Of a stretch of 17,322 nucleotides of DNA, positions 8,278 through 14,636 are shown piece after piece (within the stretch, counting starts at the first letter, position 1; each line of letters begins with the position of its first letter). Both the position numbers and the translations under genes were made by a program. The notes beneath the pieces were generated by a model. That model was given only the letters and a program-made list of their open reading frames with translations. It did no database searches and was not told where the DNA came from. This DNA is from an uncultured Oscillospiraceae bacterium (GTDB lineage: Bacteria > Bacillota > Clostridia > Oscillospirales > Acutalibacteraceae): assembly GCA_900552925.1 (NCBI GenBank), contig USBH01000005.1, positions 1 through 17,322 of the forward strand, read 5' to 3'.

Positions 8278-8406
8278 GATCTTCCGCAACCGCGCAGAAA
8301 TTACCCGCAGCGCCGCGCGATGTCCGCGCCGGCATTCCCGCCTTCCGGGGCCCTGCGCCCCGCAGCGTCCTTACATGCGCCGCTGGTACTTTTCTGCGTA
8401 TCGCCG

Positions 8407-8414
8407 CCTCCTTT
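8407..8414 (-). promoter_or_regulatory. Strong but orphan Shine-Dalgarno sequence
   Basis: On the minus strand AAAGGAGG is a near-perfect ribosome site in the leader of the GntR operon, yet no ATG, GTG or TTG follows at usable spacing. The next ATG is immediately followed by a stop, and the regulator start lies about 130 bases further on. It could be the old site for the regulator, now displaced by a GC-rich insertion, or part of a leader structure. Confidence 0.6.
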
Positions 8415-8426
8415 CTCCGTATTATC

Positions 8427-8447
8427 TGTACTATGTGTATTAGTACA
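8427..8447 (-). promoter_or_regulatory. Palindromic operator for the YtrA-like repressor
   Basis: TGTACTA (8427-8433), seven bases, TAGTACA (8441-8447): a perfect 7-base inverted repeat just downstream of the -10 box, covering the expected transcription start. A nested GTGTA-N4-TACAC is also present. Position and symmetry suit a GntR dimer repressing its own operon, as YtrA-type regulators generally do. Confidence 0.75.
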
Positions 8448-8452
8448 CTTAT

Positions 8453-8481
8453 ACTATAACGCAGCCCGCCGCCCCTGTCAA
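8453..8481 (-). promoter_or_regulatory. Promoter of the GntR-ABC operon
   Basis: On the minus strand TTGACA (8476-8481) is a perfect -35 box, 17 bases separate it from TATAGT (8453-8458), a 5-of-6 match to the -10 consensus. It is divergent from the mntP promoter, with the two -35 boxes about 18 bases apart. Confidence 0.92.
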
Positions 8482-8499
8482 GGGAATTTTGAATTTTTC

Positions 8500-8528
8500 T
8501 TGACAATCCCGGCATTCTGTGGTTAAAT
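8500..8528 (+). promoter_or_regulatory. Promoter of the mntP riboswitch transcript
   Basis: Perfect TTGACA (8500-8505), 17-base spacer, TTAAAT (8523-8528) with an extended TGn directly upstream (8520-8522). Transcription should begin near 8535, just before the riboswitch aptamer. Confidence 0.85.
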
Positions 8529-8537
8529 CATAAAGAC

Positions 8538-8662
8538 GGTTAAGGGAGTAGTCGGCGCAAAGCGCTGCACGGTCGACACACTTGGGGGCACCCCCGCGGC
8601 TCTGCATGAAATGACGAGACTTATCCGAAAGGCATCGCGCGCTTTTCGGATAAGTCTTTTTT
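8538..8662 (+). promoter_or_regulatory. yybP-ykoY manganese riboswitch with transcription terminator
   Basis: Aptamer about 8538-8626. The conserved GGGAGTAG of the first internal loop is at 8544-8551 and the ACGAGAC element that meets it in the Mn2+ site is at 8614-8620. Helix P1 can form between GGTTAAG (8538-8544) and CTTATCC (8620-8626) with one mismatch. The same CTTATCC belongs to the 5' arm of a 14-pair terminator stem (8617-8630 with 8644-8657) ending in TTTTTT. The two structures exclude each other, so Mn2+ binding should block termination: an ON switch. The gene behind it, mntP, is a known partner of this riboswitch class in other bacteria. Confidence 0.92.
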
Positions 8663-8762
8663 GTTCCCCGCAGGTGTGTGCGCCCCGAAAACCGGCAGCG
8701 GCCGAAAGCGTGAAAGCGCCTCCGGCTTTAAAAAAACACAGAAAAACACAGAAGGAAAGGAA

Positions 8763-8775
8763 GCCCCGCAGGGGC
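8763..8775 (+). promoter_or_regulatory. Small hairpin between Shine-Dalgarno-like run and mntP start
   Basis: GCCCC-GCA-GGGGC directly follows a purine run AAGGAAAGGAA (8752-8762). The start codon at 8789 is too far from that run unless the hairpin folds out the intervening bases; GGTGG (8778-8782) is a nearer but weaker site. The hairpin may therefore influence translation initiation. Confidence 0.35.
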
Positions 8776-8788
8776 GTGGTGGTTGAAA

Positions 8789-9370
8789 ATGGGTACATGG
8801 GAACTGTTTATTCTGGCGGTCGGCCTTTCGATGGACGCCTTCGCCGTATCGGTATGTAAGGGGCTCTCGGTCAAAAAGCTGCGGCCGAAGCACATGCTGA
8901 TCGCCGGCCTGTATTTCGGCGGCTTTCAGGCGCTGATGCCGCTCATCGGCTATTTTCTCGGCGTGCAGTTTCAGTCCCTCATCCAGGATTTCGACCACTG
9001 GATCGCCTTCGTGCTGCTCTCGCTGATCGGCGCGAACATGATCAAGGAGTCGCGCGAAAGCGCCGATGAGCTGAACGATTCCTTCGGCGTCAAGGCCATG
9101 CTGCCGCTCGCGGTCGCCACGAGCATCGACGCGCTCGCCGTCGGCGTGACCTTTGCGTTCTTGCAGGTCAACATCGTCTCGGCCGTCAGCTTCATCGGCG
9201 TGACGACCTTTATCCTCTCGGCCGTCGGCATCCGCATCGGCAACATCTTCGGCGCGAAGTACAAGTCGCGCGCGGAGCTTGTCGGCGGCATCGTGCTGAT
9301 CCTCATGGGCCTGAAGATCCTGCTCGAGCACCTCGGCGTTTTCGAGTGGATCGGCACGCTCTTCGCATAA
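8789..9370 (+). CDS. mntP: Manganese efflux pump MntP
   Basis: 193 residues, normal for MntP (formerly YebN), an inner-membrane exporter that removes excess Mn2+ from the cytoplasm. The protein has two related halves: helices begin at [20 protein letters not shown] (6-25), containing D16 and G25 that are conserved and needed in the characterised family, and at [16 protein letters not shown] (about 107-122), with the matching Asp at 114. About six membrane helices are visible in total. A TTG six bases upstream in frame could also be a start; I prefer ATG at 8789 because it places D16 at the family position. The gene stands alone behind the Mn2+ riboswitch and ends before a bidirectional terminator, so manganese itself appears to set its expression. 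Confidence 0.97.
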   Translation: MGTWELFILAVGLSMDAFAVSVCKGLSVKKLRPKHMLIAGLYFGGFQALMPLIGYFLGVQFQSLIQDFDHWIAFVLLSLIGANMIKESRESADELNDSFGVKAMLPLAVATSIDALAVGVTFAFLQVNIVSAVSFIGVTTFILSAVGIRIGNIFGAKYKSRAELVGGIVLILMGLKILLEHLGVFEWIGTLFA

Positions 9371-9429
9371 GGTCGCCGCACTCCGGCTCTGCGCAGCCGC
9401 AAACATACAAACGCAAGCATACAATAAAT

Positions 9430-9473
9430 AAAGGCGCCTGCTCCCGGAATTTCGGAAAGCAGGCGCCTTTTTC
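9430..9473. terminator. Bidirectional terminator between mntP and thrS
   Basis: A perfect 13-pair stem AAAGGCGCCTGCT (9430-9442) with AGCAGGCGCCTTT (9458-9470), then TT on the plus strand (TTTTT in all) and TTTATTTATT on the minus strand. It separates the convergent mntP and thrS genes. Confidence 0.9.
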
Positions 9474-9510
9474 ATGCCTGTGCGGTTGTGCTTTTGTCAG
9501 CCGGCGCGGC

Positions 9511-11415
9511 TTACTGGATCTCCTTGTTGTCGCGCTCGGGCACGATCTTCTCGAGGAACGCGTCGAGCGTCATCGCGCCGAGGTCGCCGCCCTTGTACTG
9601 GCGCACCGCAACGGTCTGGTTCTCGACATCGCGGTCGCCGACGACGAGCATGTACGGCGTCTTCTGCATCTGCGCCTCGCGGATCTTGTAGCCGATCTTC
9701 TCGCTGCGGGTGTCGATTTCGCAGCGGAAGCCATGCGCCTCGAGCTTCTTCTTGACTTCCTCGAGGTACGGGATGTGGCGGTCCGCGATCGGCAGCAGGC
9801 GGATCTGCACCGGTGCGAGCCACAGCGGGAACGCGCCGGCAAAGTGCTCGGTGATGACGCCGATGAAGCGCTCGATCGAGCCGAGCACGACGCGGTGGAT
9901 CATGACCGGGCGGTGGCGCTCGCCGTCCGCGCCGACGTATTCGAGGTCAAAGCGCTCGGGCATCTGCATGTCGAGCTGGATCGTGCCGCACTGCCAGGTA
10001 CGGCCGAGCGAGTCCGCCAGATGGAAGTCGAGCTTCGGGCCGTAGAACGCGCCGTCGCCCTCGTTGACGGTGTAATCCTTGCCCATATCGGTGATGGCGT
10101 TCTTGAGCGTTTCGGTCGCGAAGTCCCAGGTCTCCTTCTCGCCGATGTGGTCCTCCGGCATTGTGGAAACCTCGATCTGATACTTCAGGCCGAAGACGGA
10201 GTAGACCTCGTCGAACAGCTTGACGACGTTCTGGATCTCGTCCTTCATCTGGTCCCAGGTCATGAAGATGTGCGCGTCGTCCTGCGTGAAGCAGCGCACG
10301 CGGAACAGGCCGTGCAATGTGCCCGAAAGCTCGTGGCGGTGCACGAGGCCCAGCTCGCCGACGCGCATCGGCAGGTCGCGGTAGGAGTGCGGCTCCGCCT
10401 TGTACACCAGCATGCCGCCCGGGCAGTTCATCGGCTTGATCGCGTAGTCTTCTCCGTCGATGACGGTCGTGTACATGTTGTCCTTATAGTGGTCCCAGTG
10501 GCCGGAGCGGTGCCACAGCGCCTGATTCAGGATGATCGGCGTGGAGATCTCCACATAGCCGTAGCGCTTGTGGACCTCGCGCCAGTAGTCGATCAGCGTG
10601 TTGCGCAGCACCATGCCCTTCGGCAGGAAGAACGGGAAGCCCGGGCCCTCCTCCGCGAGCATGAACAGGCCGAGGTCGCGGCCGAGCTTGCGGTGGTCGC
10701 GCTTCTTCGCCTCCTCGAGCATCGCGAGGTGCTCGTCGAGCGCGCTCTGCTTCGGGAACGAAACGCCGTAGATGCGCTGGAGCATCTTGTTCTTCGCGTC
10801 GCCGCGCCAGTAGGCGCCGGTGATCGACGTGAGCTTCACGGCCTTGACCGAGCCGGTGCGCAGCAGGTGCGGGCCGGCGCAGAGGTCGGTAAAGTCGCCC
10901 TGCGCGTAGAAGGAGATCTTCTCGCCTCCCTCGGCGTGCTCCGCGATCAACTCCTGCTTGTACGGCTGGCCGGCCATCTTCTGCTCGGCCTCCGCCGCGG
11001 GCAGCTCGAAGCGCTCGAGCGGGATGTCCTCCTTGATGATCTTCTTCATCTCGGCCTCGATCTTCTCGAGATCTTCGCCGGCGATCGGGGTTTCAAAATC
11101 GAAATCGTAGTAGAAGCCGTTGTCGACCGCGGGGCCGATCGCGAACTTCGTGCCTGGGTACAGGCGGCAGACCGCCTGCGCAAGAATGTGCGAGGTGGTG
11201 TGCCAGTAGGCCTTCTGGCCGTCCTTGTCGTCGAACGTGAGGATCTCCACCGTGCAGTCCTCGGTGAGCGGCGTGCGCAGATCGCACACCGTTCCGTTCA
11301 CGCGTGCGGCGCACGCGGCCTTATAAAGGCCCATGCCGATGCTTTTCGCGACATCCGCCACGGAAACGCCGCTTTCAAATTCCTTTTCGCTTCCTTTGAG
11401 ATTGACCTTGATCAT
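9511..11415 (-). CDS. thrS: Threonyl-tRNA synthetase
   Basis: Class II aminoacyl-tRNA synthetase that charges tRNA-Thr and clears mischarged Ser-tRNA-Thr. 634 residues, full length. Order: TGS domain (about 1-62), editing domain with HxxxH at H72/H76 (HTTSH) and CAGPH further on, catalytic core with motif 1 (around EISTPIILNQALWHRSGH), the zinc ligands in MNCPGGM, TQDDAHIF and MIHR, motif 2 (HRHELSGTLHGLFRVRCFTQ), motif 3 (VLGSIERFIG), and the C-terminal anticodon-binding domain starting near LWLAPVQIRLLP. The ATG at 11415 follows GGAAAGGA at suitable spacing. It is a single-gene transcript controlled by a T-box leader; the divergent rny promoter begins about 110 bases from the thrS promoter. 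Confidence 0.98.
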   Translation of the reverse strand: MIKVNLKGSEKEFESGVSVADVAKSIGMGLYKAACAARVNGTVCDLRTPLTEDCTVEILTFDDKDGQKAYWHTTSHILAQAVCRLYPGTKFAIGPAVDNGFYYDFDFETPIAGEDLEKIEAEMKKIIKEDIPLERFELPAAEAEQKMAGQPYKQELIAEHAEGGEKISFYAQGDFTDLCAGPHLLRTGSVKAVKLTSITGAYWRGDAKNKMLQRIYGVSFPKQSALDEHLAMLEEAKKRDHRKLGRDLGLFMLAEEGPGFPFFLPKGMVLRNTLIDYWREVHKRYGYVEISTPIILNQALWHRSGHWDHYKDNMYTTVIDGEDYAIKPMNCPGGMLVYKAEPHSYRDLPMRVGELGLVHRHELSGTLHGLFRVRCFTQDDAHIFMTWDQMKDEIQNVVKLFDEVYSVFGLKYQIEVSTMPEDHIGEKETWDFATETLKNAITDMGKDYTVNEGDGAFYGPKLDFHLADSLGRTWQCGTIQLDMQMPERFDLEYVGADGERHRPVMIHRVVLGSIERFIGVITEHFAGAFPLWLAPVQIRLLPIADRHIPYLEEVKKKLEAHGFRCEIDTRSEKIGYKIREAQMQKTPYMLVVGDRDVENQTVAVRQYKGGDLGAMTLDAFLEKIVPERDNKEIQ

Positions 11416-11466
11416 AGCTTTTTCCTTTCCGCCCGTTTTCCCTGAAAACAGGCACAGAGATAAAAA

Positions 11467-11716
11467 ACGCCCCGAAATCCCTCAACGGGACTTCGGGGCG
11501 GCATTGCGCGGTTCCACCCGAATTCATGCGCACAAAAAAACCATGCGCACCTCATTCGCTGCCTTAACGCGGCAAAACGTCCGCCTTGATGGGCAAAGCC
11601 CGTTCGGCGGCGGCTCCGAGGCGGTTTTCCGTGCTCCATTCTGCAGGGCTTTCAGCCGGCGGCACCTGCTCTCTGAAAGAATTTTTGAACACCGGACGTC
11701 CTCTTCTGCGCCGTTT
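11467..11716 (-). promoter_or_regulatory. Threonine T-box leader of thrS
   Basis: On the minus strand, in order: stem I with the AG-bulge-like CAGAGAGC (about 11668-11675) and a candidate specifier codon ACC (11623-11625), a Thr codon, within GGAAAACCGCC; a further stem built from GTGCGCAT repeats around 11525-11550; the conserved T-box GGGTGGAACCGCG (11507-11519), which pairs with the NCCA end of uncharged tRNA; and a terminator CGCCCCGAAGTCCC / GGGATTTCGGGGCG (11467-11500) followed by TTTTTT. Uncharged tRNA-Thr should favour the antiterminator and raise thrS expression. Confidence 0.93.
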
Positions 11717-11721
11717 TGTTC

Positions 11722-11750
11722 ATACTAGCACCGTTTTTCAAAAATGTCAA
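11722..11750 (-). promoter_or_regulatory. Promoter of the thrS T-box transcript
   Basis: On the minus strand: perfect TTGACA (11745-11750), 17 bases, TAGTAT (11722-11727). The start should fall near 11715, just before stem I of the T-box. Confidence 0.88.
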
Positions 11751-11858
11751 CACCCAAAACCGGATTTTTTTCGCGCGGCCGAATCTGCAAACGCGGCGTA
11801 TTTCCTGGTTTTTTGTCCGAAATGTGAATATTTTGCAAAGAAGCTTTTTATTTTTCGG

Positions 11859-11887
11859 TTGACATATGGAACGAAAAGATATAAAAT
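11859..11887 (+). promoter_or_regulatory. Promoter of rny
   Basis: Perfect TTGACA (11859-11864), 17-base spacer, TAAAAT (11882-11887), a 5-of-6 -10 box. This predicts a ~107-base leader before the rny start. Confidence 0.9.
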
Positions 11888-11903
11888 TGTAAGCGGAATG
11901 ATA

Positions 11904-11953
11904 TGCGCATTTTTATGCGCAGTTGTTTCGCAGGGCTTAACGCACCCTGTCAG
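11904..11953 (+). promoter_or_regulatory. Two hairpins in the rny leader
   Basis: The first hairpin is TGCGCAT (11904-11910), loop TTTT, ATGCGCA (11915-11921), a perfect seven-pair stem close to the expected 5' end. The second is CAGGG-N9-CCCTG at about 11931-11949. Neither is followed by a T-run, so they are not obvious terminators. Such structures could affect stability or autoregulation of the mRNA of an endonuclease. Confidence 0.4.
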
Positions 11954-12000
11954 CGATCTGATTTTGAAAATAAAATATACCCTAGCAAAGGAGGTGCCCA

Positions 12001-13563
12001 ATGCCACAACTTCCCATTTGGCTGTGTATTCTCATTGCCGTCCTGGCAGCCGCCGCATGCGGTGCAGTCGCTTTCTTTGCGGGTGTGAATCATCGAAAGA
12101 AAGTGGCGGAAGATGCGATCGGCGGCGCGGAACAGGAAGCCAAGCGCATCGTCAGCGACGCGATCAAGACCGCGGAAGCGAAGAAGAAGGAAATGGTGCT
12201 CGAGGGCAAGGACGAGATCCATCGCCTGCGCAACGAGTCCGAACGCGAGCTGAACGACCGCCGCAAGGAAATCCAGCGTCAGGAGCGCCGGCTCTCCCAG
12301 AAGGAAGAATCGCTCGATAAGAAAATCGAGAACGTCGAGAACAAGGAGAACGCCGTCGATTCCAAGATGCGCAAGGCGGAGGAACGCCTGAAAGAGGCGG
12401 AGGCCGTCAAGAAGAGCCAGCTCGACATGCTCGAACGCATTTCCTCGTTCACTGCCGAACAGGCCAAGGATTATCTCTTAAAGCTCCTTGAGGACGATCT
12501 CGTCCACGAGAAAGCCATCAAGGTGATGGAATACGAACAGCAGACAAAAGAAGAATCCGATAAGATTGCGCGCGAGATCATTTCTCTCGCGATTCAGCGC
12601 TGCGCCGCCGACCACGTTTCGGAGGCCGCGATCAGCGTTGTGCCGCTGCCCAACGACGAAATGAAGGGCAGAATTATCGGACGTGAAGGCCGCAACATCC
12701 GGGCAATCGAACAGCTGACCGGAGTCGACCTGATTATCGATGACACACCCGAGGCCATCACGCTCTCGAGCTTCGAGCCCGTGCGGCGTGAGGTCGCCAG
12801 AATCGCCCTCGAAAGACTCATTGCGGACGGACGCATCCATCCGACGAGAATCGAGGAAACCATTGAAAAAGCCCGCCGTGAGGTTGATGCCACCATCAAA
12901 TCCGAAGGTGAGCGCGCCGTGCTTGCCGCCGGCGTTAACGGCGTTCATCACGAGCTTGTCAAGCTGCTGGGCCGGCTGCGTTACCGCACCAGCTACGGTC
13001 AGAACGTGCTGAACCACTCCCTCGAAGTCTCCTACCTTGCCGGTATGATGGCTTCCGAACTGGGCCTTGACCCCACCGTTGCACGCAGGGCCGGTCTTCT
13101 GCACGACATCGGCAAAGCGCTCGACCATGAAATCGAGGGCTCGCATGTCGAGATCGGCGTGGACGTTGCAAGAAAGTACAAGGAGAGCGAGGCCGTCATC
13201 CACGCGATTGCCGCCCACCACGGCGACATCGAAGCCAAGACGGTCATTGCCTGCCTCGTGCAGGCAGCCGATGCGATTTCCGCCGCGCGCCCCGGCGCAA
13301 GACGGGAAAACATCGAAAACTATATCAAGCGTCTCGAAAAGCTCGAGGCGGTGGCTGCATCCTTCAACGGCGTCGACCGCTGCTATGCCATTCAGGCCGG
13401 CCGCGAGATCCGCGTGATGGTAAAGCCCGAAGTGATCAACGATGAGAAAATGACGCTGCTCGCCCGCGACATCTGCAAGAAAATCGAGGAGGATCTCGAG
13501 TATCCGGGTCAGATCAAGGTGAACATGATCCGCGAAAGCAGAGCGGTCGACTTCGCGAAGTGA
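12001..13563 (+). CDS. rny: Ribonuclease Y
   Basis: Membrane-anchored endoribonuclease that starts mRNA decay in many Firmicutes. 520 residues, the same length as the Bacillus subtilis enzyme. Order: a single N-terminal membrane helix (about 5-27), a long charged coiled coil (about 35-155, KK/EE-rich), a KH RNA-binding domain ([18 protein letters not shown] at 221-238), then the metal-dependent HD domain with [10 protein letters not shown], whose H368-D369 is the catalytic pair at the same numbering as in B. subtilis. The start has an ideal site, AAAGGAGGTG, nine bases upstream. Monocistronic: its own sigma-A promoter lies upstream and a strong terminator downstream. Confidence 0.98.
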   Translation: MPQLPIWLCILIAVLAAAACGAVAFFAGVNHRKKVAEDAIGGAEQEAKRIVSDAIKTAEAKKKEMVLEGKDEIHRLRNESERELNDRRKEIQRQERRLSQKEESLDKKIENVENKENAVDSKMRKAEERLKEAEAVKKSQLDMLERISSFTAEQAKDYLLKLLEDDLVHEKAIKVMEYEQQTKEESDKIAREIISLAIQRCAADHVSEAAISVVPLPNDEMKGRIIGREGRNIRAIEQLTGVDLIIDDTPEAITLSSFEPVRREVARIALERLIADGRIHPTRIEETIEKARREVDATIKSEGERAVLAAGVNGVHHELVKLLGRLRYRTSYGQNVLNHSLEVSYLAGMMASELGLDPTVARRAGLLHDIGKALDHEIEGSHVEIGVDVARKYKESEAVIHAIAAHHGDIEAKTVIACLVQAADAISAARPGARRENIENYIKRLEKLEAVAASFNGVDRCYAIQAGREIRVMVKPEVINDEKMTLLARDICKKIEEDLEYPGQIKVNMIRESRAVDFAK

Positions 13564-13602
13564 TAACATAAACGTCAACAAAACTCAAAACGAAATCACA
13601 TG

Positions 13603-13634
13603 AAAAGCCCCCGGTTCCGCGCCGGGGGCTTTTT
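13603..13634 (+). terminator. Terminator of rny
   Basis: A 12-pair stem AAAAGCCCCCGG (13603-13614) with CCGGGGGCTTTT (13623-13634). Its 3' arm and T-run are also the first, partial unit of the 64-base repeat that follows. Confidence 0.92.
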
Positions 13635-13786
13635 GTGTCCATTTGTGCGCGGCGGGTTCGCACGTGCCCGCTGCGCGGCCCATGCATCGGGGCTTCCTGT
13701 GCGCATTCGTGCGCGGCGGGTTCACACGTACCCGCTGCGCGGCCCATGCGTCGGGGCTTCCTGTGGGCATTCGTGCGCGGCGGGTT
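13622..13786. repeat. 64-base tandem repeat, about 2.6 copies
   Basis: The marker GGGGCTT occurs at 13625, 13689 and 13753, and GTGCGCGGCGGGTTC at 13645, 13709 and 13773, all exactly 64 bases apart. The copies differ at scattered positions. Each full copy contains an imperfect hairpin, GCGCGGCGGG with CCCGCTGCGC (one G-T pair), whose loop includes CACGTG or its variant. All frames are open across it because of GC bias, but I see no gene. The first unit begins inside the rny terminator. Confidence 0.88.
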
Positions 13787-14124
13787 CCCGGCTGCTCTCC
13801 CCCGCCGCGCTTGCAGCGTGCTGGAAGCGCGGCCGCAGCGTATGAGAAATTTCTCCGTTACGGAAAGAATTCTTCCTGAAGTTTACTTCCGGAAATCGGG
13901 ATAAACCTGTACAGTCCAGCGAGATGGAACCCGGTGTTTCCGCCCGCCGGGGCGCCGCATCCGCCCCGCTGTTTCCATATTTTTCCATCGATATCGCGCC
14001 GCACGCGCGTATTTTCCTTTTCCGACTGTTTCACGGACGAAATCGCCTCGCTTTTTATGGCTAAAAGTGAATTTTTTAGTCAAAACAAATCAATTTCCAC
14101 AGCTATTTTAATCAATTTATCCTG
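13787..14124. other. Intergenic stretch without a recognisable gene
   Basis: The first ~220 bases are GC-rich and hold no start codon with a ribosome site or recognisable protein. The last ~90 bases turn AT-rich, probably part of the blaI promoter region. An imperfect hairpin TGGCTAAAA / TTTTAGTCA (14058-14082, one G-T pair) lies about 45 bases upstream of the -35 box; its role is unknown. Confidence 0.6.
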
Positions 14125-14164
14125 TTGACACATGCCTAAAATTACGCTATTATTCTAGTAGAAT
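14125..14164 (+). promoter_or_regulatory. Promoter and BlaI-type operator
   Basis: Perfect TTGACA (14125-14130), 17 bases, TATTAT (14148-14153, 5 of 6), with AT-rich sequence upstream. A 13-base palindrome ATTCTA-G-TAGAAT (14152-14164) overlaps the end of the -10 box and the start site, which is where BlaI/MecI-type dimers bind to repress their own operon. It differs from the TACA/TGTA core of staphylococcal operators. Confidence 0.8.
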
Positions 14165-14188
14165 CTATACGGAAAGGAGGGATTTCAT

Positions 14189-14617
14189 ATGATCAAGAAG
14201 AAAGTGGAGGTCGGCGGTCCACTGACGAACTCGGAGTTGATTCTGATGAACATTCTCTGGGATGCACAGCGCCCGATCACGGGGCCTGAGATCCTTGCGT
14301 ATGTGAACGCTTCGCCGGAAGGTCCGGCATTTGCCCGGACGTCTTACCACGCGATGGTGAACAACCTGCTGGATAAGAACTACATTATTTCCATCGGCGG
14401 ATGCGGACACGGCAAGAATCAGGCGCGCAAGTTCATCCCGGCACTCAGCAGAAACGAATACTATGCGCACCAGCTGACTTCGTCCAAGCGCTTCTCACCG
14501 AGCGATATTCCGGACCTGGTCTGCTCGCTGTTTTCTTACTCCAATGTAACTTCGGAAGAAAAAGAGGCGATTCTCAAATCGATCGACGCTCTGGTCCGAG
14601 AAGATGCACAGGAGTAA
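14189..14617 (+). CDS. blaI: BlaI/MecI/CopY-family transcriptional repressor
   Basis: 142 residues. A winged-helix repressor begins at LTNSELILMNILWDAQRPITGPEILAYV (about 12-39), the characteristic BlaI start; the recognition helix and wing follow (FARTSYHAMVNNLLDKNYI, then GKNQARKFIPAL), and the C-terminal ~55 residues form the dimerisation helices. In characterised systems the repressor is cut or inactivated after the partner membrane protease senses its signal. It has an ideal ribosome site (AAGGAGGG, 7 bases before ATG) and is the first gene of a three-gene operon, 19 bases before the protease gene. The cognate signal need not be a beta-lactam: no beta-lactamase or PBP gene is in the window. 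Confidence 0.92.
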   Translation: MIKKKVEVGGPLTNSELILMNILWDAQRPITGPEILAYVNASPEGPAFARTSYHAMVNNLLDKNYIISIGGCGHGKNQARKFIPALSRNEYYAHQLTSSKRFSPSDIPDLVCSLFSYSNVTSEEKEAILKSIDALVREDAQE

Positions 14618-14636
14618 ATTCATTTAGGGTAGCGTA

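Noticed and set aside
9346..11445. 699-codon plus-strand frame opposite thrS
   Set aside because: Antisense shadow of thrS, begins inside mntP and has no recognisable domain.
11898..12320. Possible upstream reading frame in the rny leader (ATG at 11898), overlapping the rny start
   Set aside because: No Shine-Dalgarno sequence before it and it reads out of frame into rny; the hairpin at 11904-11921 covers its first codons.
12478..13581. 367-codon minus-strand frame opposite rny
   Set aside because: Antisense shadow of a clearly genuine RNase Y gene; no promoter or ribosome site found.
13622..13786. CRISPR array
   Set aside because: The 64-base units are contiguous and near-identical with no unique spacers, and no cas gene is present.
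13514..13988. Several open frames on both strands over the 64-base repeats
   Set aside because: All frames are open because of the GC-rich repeat; products are repetitive Arg/Ala/Gly/Cys strings without ribosome sites.
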